A program made the position numbers and the translations under genes. Of a stretch of DNA of 64,000 nt, positions 61,037 to 64,000 are shown in pieces (position 1 is the stretch's first letter; each line of letters begins with the position of its first letter). This DNA is from Quillaja saponaria (lineage: Eukaryota > Streptophyta > Magnoliopsida > Fabales > Quillajaceae). The notes below the pieces were generated by a model, which saw only the letters and a program-made list of their open reading frames with translations, made no database searches and was not told where the DNA came from. The DNA is taken from NCBI GenBank assembly GCA_029379385.1, contig CM055607.1:9672001-9736000 (forward strand). Direction: 5' to 3'.

Positions 61037-63568
61037 ATGACAAGCTATCCAGTTCCAGTGCTACTGTTTGTAGCTGTAGTTACTCTTCCACTATTACTTG
61101 TTTCACAAACCTCTCTTGCAGTATTTGAAAGCATCAATTGTGGATCATCTCATTCTTACACGGACGAAAATTTCATAACATGGAGAGGTGATGATACCTT
61201 TTTTGAAAAGGGCCAGTCCCGTACTGTCATGTATCTAACTTCAGAGCTGATGAGCACTCTGAGGATATTCCCAACTCGAAAGAAGAATTGCTATTCCATC
61301 TTTGTTGACCATGGGGAGAAAGTTCTTGTCCGCGCTAGCTTTTACTATGGAAATTATGATAGTAAATCTTCCCCTCCAATCTTTGATCTTCATTTAGATG
61401 GTAACTACTGGGATACTGTCAATACTTCAAGCTATTATCTTATTTCTCGTGAGGCAATTTATGTGCCAGAGGGAAATTATACTAGCATATGTGTTGCACA
61501 AATAAGGGCTAACCAATTGCCATTCATATCGGCCCTTGAAGTGCGCAGCATTGACAGAAATTTTTACAGTCATGTTGATCTGAATCATGCTTTGTTTTTG
61601 AAAGGGAGATATGCTTTAGGTACAAATCAAACTGTTAGGTACTCTACTGCTTCAGGAAAATATCATCATTCTAAGTCATTTATACCATATAATTATTTTT
61701 CTTGTTCGTAAGTAACAATAATACATTGTACATGCTTCCTGTGCAATCTATTAGGTACCCAAAAGATGTTTGTGATAGAATATGGTATCCGGGATATGGT
61801 ACCGGACTCCTAAATGTGAAGAATGAGGCTTTAGCCATTGATGTTAGTGCAGCAGAAGAGCATCCACCAGAAGAAGTGTTGGAAAATGCAGTTATCAACT
61901 CAAGCACAAGAGAAACTATATTACTGTTCACTGGCCTTCCTCCAAAGGAAGTTTCCATTTACATCATCACCTACTTCTCCGAAGTGCAGTTTTTGCAAAA
62001 TGAAATAAGATCCCTACAGATTTACATAGACGATAAACCTTTTTCAAACCCCATAATCCCTCCTTACGGAAGCGTGGTGCAAGTGTCCATTACCAATATG
62101 ACAGCTTCTGCAAATTCCTCCTTTGTTTTGAAGGCTACTTCTGATTCCTCCCTTCCACCCGTACTAAACTGTTTCGAAGTTTATACAATAAGCGATGCAT
62201 TAACTGAGGGAACCGACAGCAGAGATGGTTTGTATGCCTTATTATAACTTTCAAGAATACTTTCATTTTCAGAAGATGCTACAGTATTATAACGTATCTT
62301 CACTCTGCTTTTTTGACAATTTTAATTTTATCATTGAAAAACCAAAGAGACTTTCATAAAGGTTATCATAGTAATTTCTTAACTGCTATTAGGTATATGC
62401 TAGGTAAAAGAACTTGTTATTTCTTGAAAGATTTTCTTAATAAGCTAACAGTGAAGAATCCATTTCTTCTTTTGTTTTGTTCAGGTAAATTGTGAATCTA
62501 GTGGAAGGGCTAATAGATCTGAACCGTGCATTTGATGAGCTGGAGGACTGGACTAGTGATCCTTGTCTTCCTTACCCTTTTACCTGGGAATGGATCAAAT
62601 GTACCACTGATGCAGCACCTCGTGTAATAGCTATGTAAGGTTATCATTTTCATTAAATGAAATTGAAAATTACATATGGTATCATTACTTACATTTTCAA
62701 TCTGGGTGGAAGGACGTAATAGATATCTCAATGGCTACAATCTGTCCGGCTTACTTCCTGATTTTAGTTCCATGGATGCACTTCAAATAATGTGAGTTGC
62801 ATGAGGATTACAATTTTGTGGAGAACAAGTATTTCTTACTTAACTTTGTTCAAATGTTACGAAGTTTTTTTCTTTTAAATCTTCCTGAGTTGCGGTGATT
62901 TACACAACAACAGCATAGTAGGGTTAATTCCTGATTTTCTTGGTCTCTTGCCTAATCTAAAATCATTGTAAGTTTCACTGAACATGGGAAATGATCTTGT
63001 TTCTATGAACATGAGTAATTTCTTCTCGAGTGCTCTAAACAGATAATCTCGGTTTCTTTGTCCAGGAATTTATCTTATAATAGATTCAGCGGTTCCCTAC
63101 CCACCTCCCTTAAGGATAAGAACTTTGAATTTGAGTAAGTTTTATGATATGCGTTAAATTTTCAAATAAGTTGCATGGTGATCGCAGAAATCTTCTGTAT
63201 AGCACAAAATTTCATGTTTGATGCCTCTTTTAATTTCATTTGCATGGATAATCTGTTTTATACTTCTAATCTGAATTCTTTTAGAAGTTCTATATTTCTA
63301 AACCTTTTTTTTTTATTTTTTTTATTGTAGTGCATCGAACAATTGTCTTTCTGGAACTGAGTGTAGTGAAACACCATTACCTTCTGGAGGAGATTCATCT
63401 GAGACTCCATCACCACCACAAGGTCCACCAGGACCACCACCACCAAGCTCTGTGTACCCATATGATTTCCCAATGTCAGGTGGAAGCAGGAAGATTGATA
63501 AGCTACTCATGTTACTCGCTTTTATTCAATTTTCTTTGCTTTCTTTACTTTTGGTAAACATTTCATGA
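61037..63568 (+). CDS. Malectin-like/LRR cell-surface protein without kinase, probable GPI anchor
   Basis: Proposed exons are 61037-61638, 61755-62227, 62502-62634, 62723-62791, 62890-62967, 63066-63134 and 63331-63568, giving 553 residues. A signal peptide (about 1-28) precedes a malectin-like domain (about 30-360) with FESINCGSS, YPKDVCDRIWYPG and several N-glycosylation sites. A DPCLPYPFTWEWIKC segment and two to three LRRs follow (DLHNNSIVGLIPDFLGLLPN, NLSYNRFSGSLPTSL). A Pro-rich stretch and a hydrophobic C-terminus (IDKLLMLLAFIQFSLLSLLL) right at the stop suggest GPI attachment rather than a kinase. The exon 3 and exon 5 acceptors are unusual: frame is kept only by an AG at 62500-62501, and the expected AG before exon 5 reads GG. 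The family is related to kinase-less relatives of malectin-LRR receptor kinases, presumed to sense or bind wall carbohydrates. Confidence 0.78.
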
Positions 63569-64000
63569 ATTGAAAACCAAGTAACCTTTGTATCATACTA
63601 TCTTTTCCCGTTTGTTTGATTAAGTGTCGTGTATCATATTTCCTTGTATACATACGTGTAAGGAAAAAAATCCAACTGTGTAATTATGTTGAAAGTGTAT
63701 GAACATTAATAGATCTAGAGTGTATGCCATATGCTTATATAGATGAATGGATACGTGTACTTAGTGTAATTCCCAGCAACAGAGATGAGTCATAACTAAG
63801 CAAACTGCAATTTTTATTTTATTCTTTATTTATAGCTTTCTGCCTATATGTGACCTTGGGTATTCCTCTGAATTTCTGCATATGTTAGTTTTTTTTGTCA
63901 CGTGTCTTGCACCTGTGTCACAACCAACCAAACTACAATTTTTTTGTTGATGCATATTAGAAGGAATTCATTCTCAAATTTTCGGATTAAGAATATCACG
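63569..64000. other. 3' UTR and downstream flank of the malectin-LRR gene
   Basis: T-rich sequence typical of a plant 3' UTR follows the stop codon. Nothing coding is visible before the window ends. Confidence 0.45.

Overview
The window is plant nuclear DNA, almost certainly from a eudicot. It is AT-rich, its protein-coding genes are split by typical GT-AG introns, and every recognisable gene belongs to a land-plant family. No ribosomal RNA, CRISPR, bacterial-style operon or autonomous transposon is visible. I cannot name the species.

Layout from left to right. An INDETERMINATE DOMAIN (IDD14/15/16, SGR5-like) zinc-finger transcription factor lies on the minus strand at 1143-3247. A gene-poor stretch follows to about 13.2 kb. 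It holds a 1.2 kb terminal-inverted-repeat element with an 8-bp target duplication (8484-9704), degenerate tRNA/SINE-like sequences, and a block of diverged ~60-bp repeats. From about 12.3 to 27.5 kb there is a tandem segmental duplication. The ancestral order was 60-bp repeats, CASP-like membrane protein (+), aldo-keto reductase (+), and a 12-exon gene for a probable plastid protein (-). In unit 1 (12.3-18.1 kb) only the CASP-like gene is intact. In unit 2 (18.1-27.5 kb) the CASP-like gene and the probable plastid gene are intact, while the aldo-keto reductase is again a pseudogene. Next comes a TMN/EMP70 nine-transmembrane endomembrane protein on the minus strand (28707-32689).

Three plus-strand genes fill the right half. 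They are a LisH-type plant DYRK kinase (DYRKP; 35978-48794), a homologue of the nuclear RNA-decay factor NRDE2 (50078-59083), and a kinase-less malectin-like/LRR cell-surface protein with a probable GPI-anchor tail (61037-63568). The exon chains of the IDD, both CASP-like, probable plastid, TMN and NRDE2 genes stay in frame from start to stop. Two genes show possible lesions. The DYRKP reading frame needs the removal of one base near 38765-38771. The malectin-LRR gene needs two unusual splice acceptors.

The genes do not form a pathway. This is ordinary plant gene space, with a transcription factor, a Golgi/endosome protein, a kinase, an RNA-surveillance factor and a wall-sensing-type protein. 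I found no convincing new multi-gene system. The most informative parts are the decayed tandem duplication, the two possibly damaged genes, the poorly characterised probable plastid protein, and several small mobile elements with readable insertion footprints.
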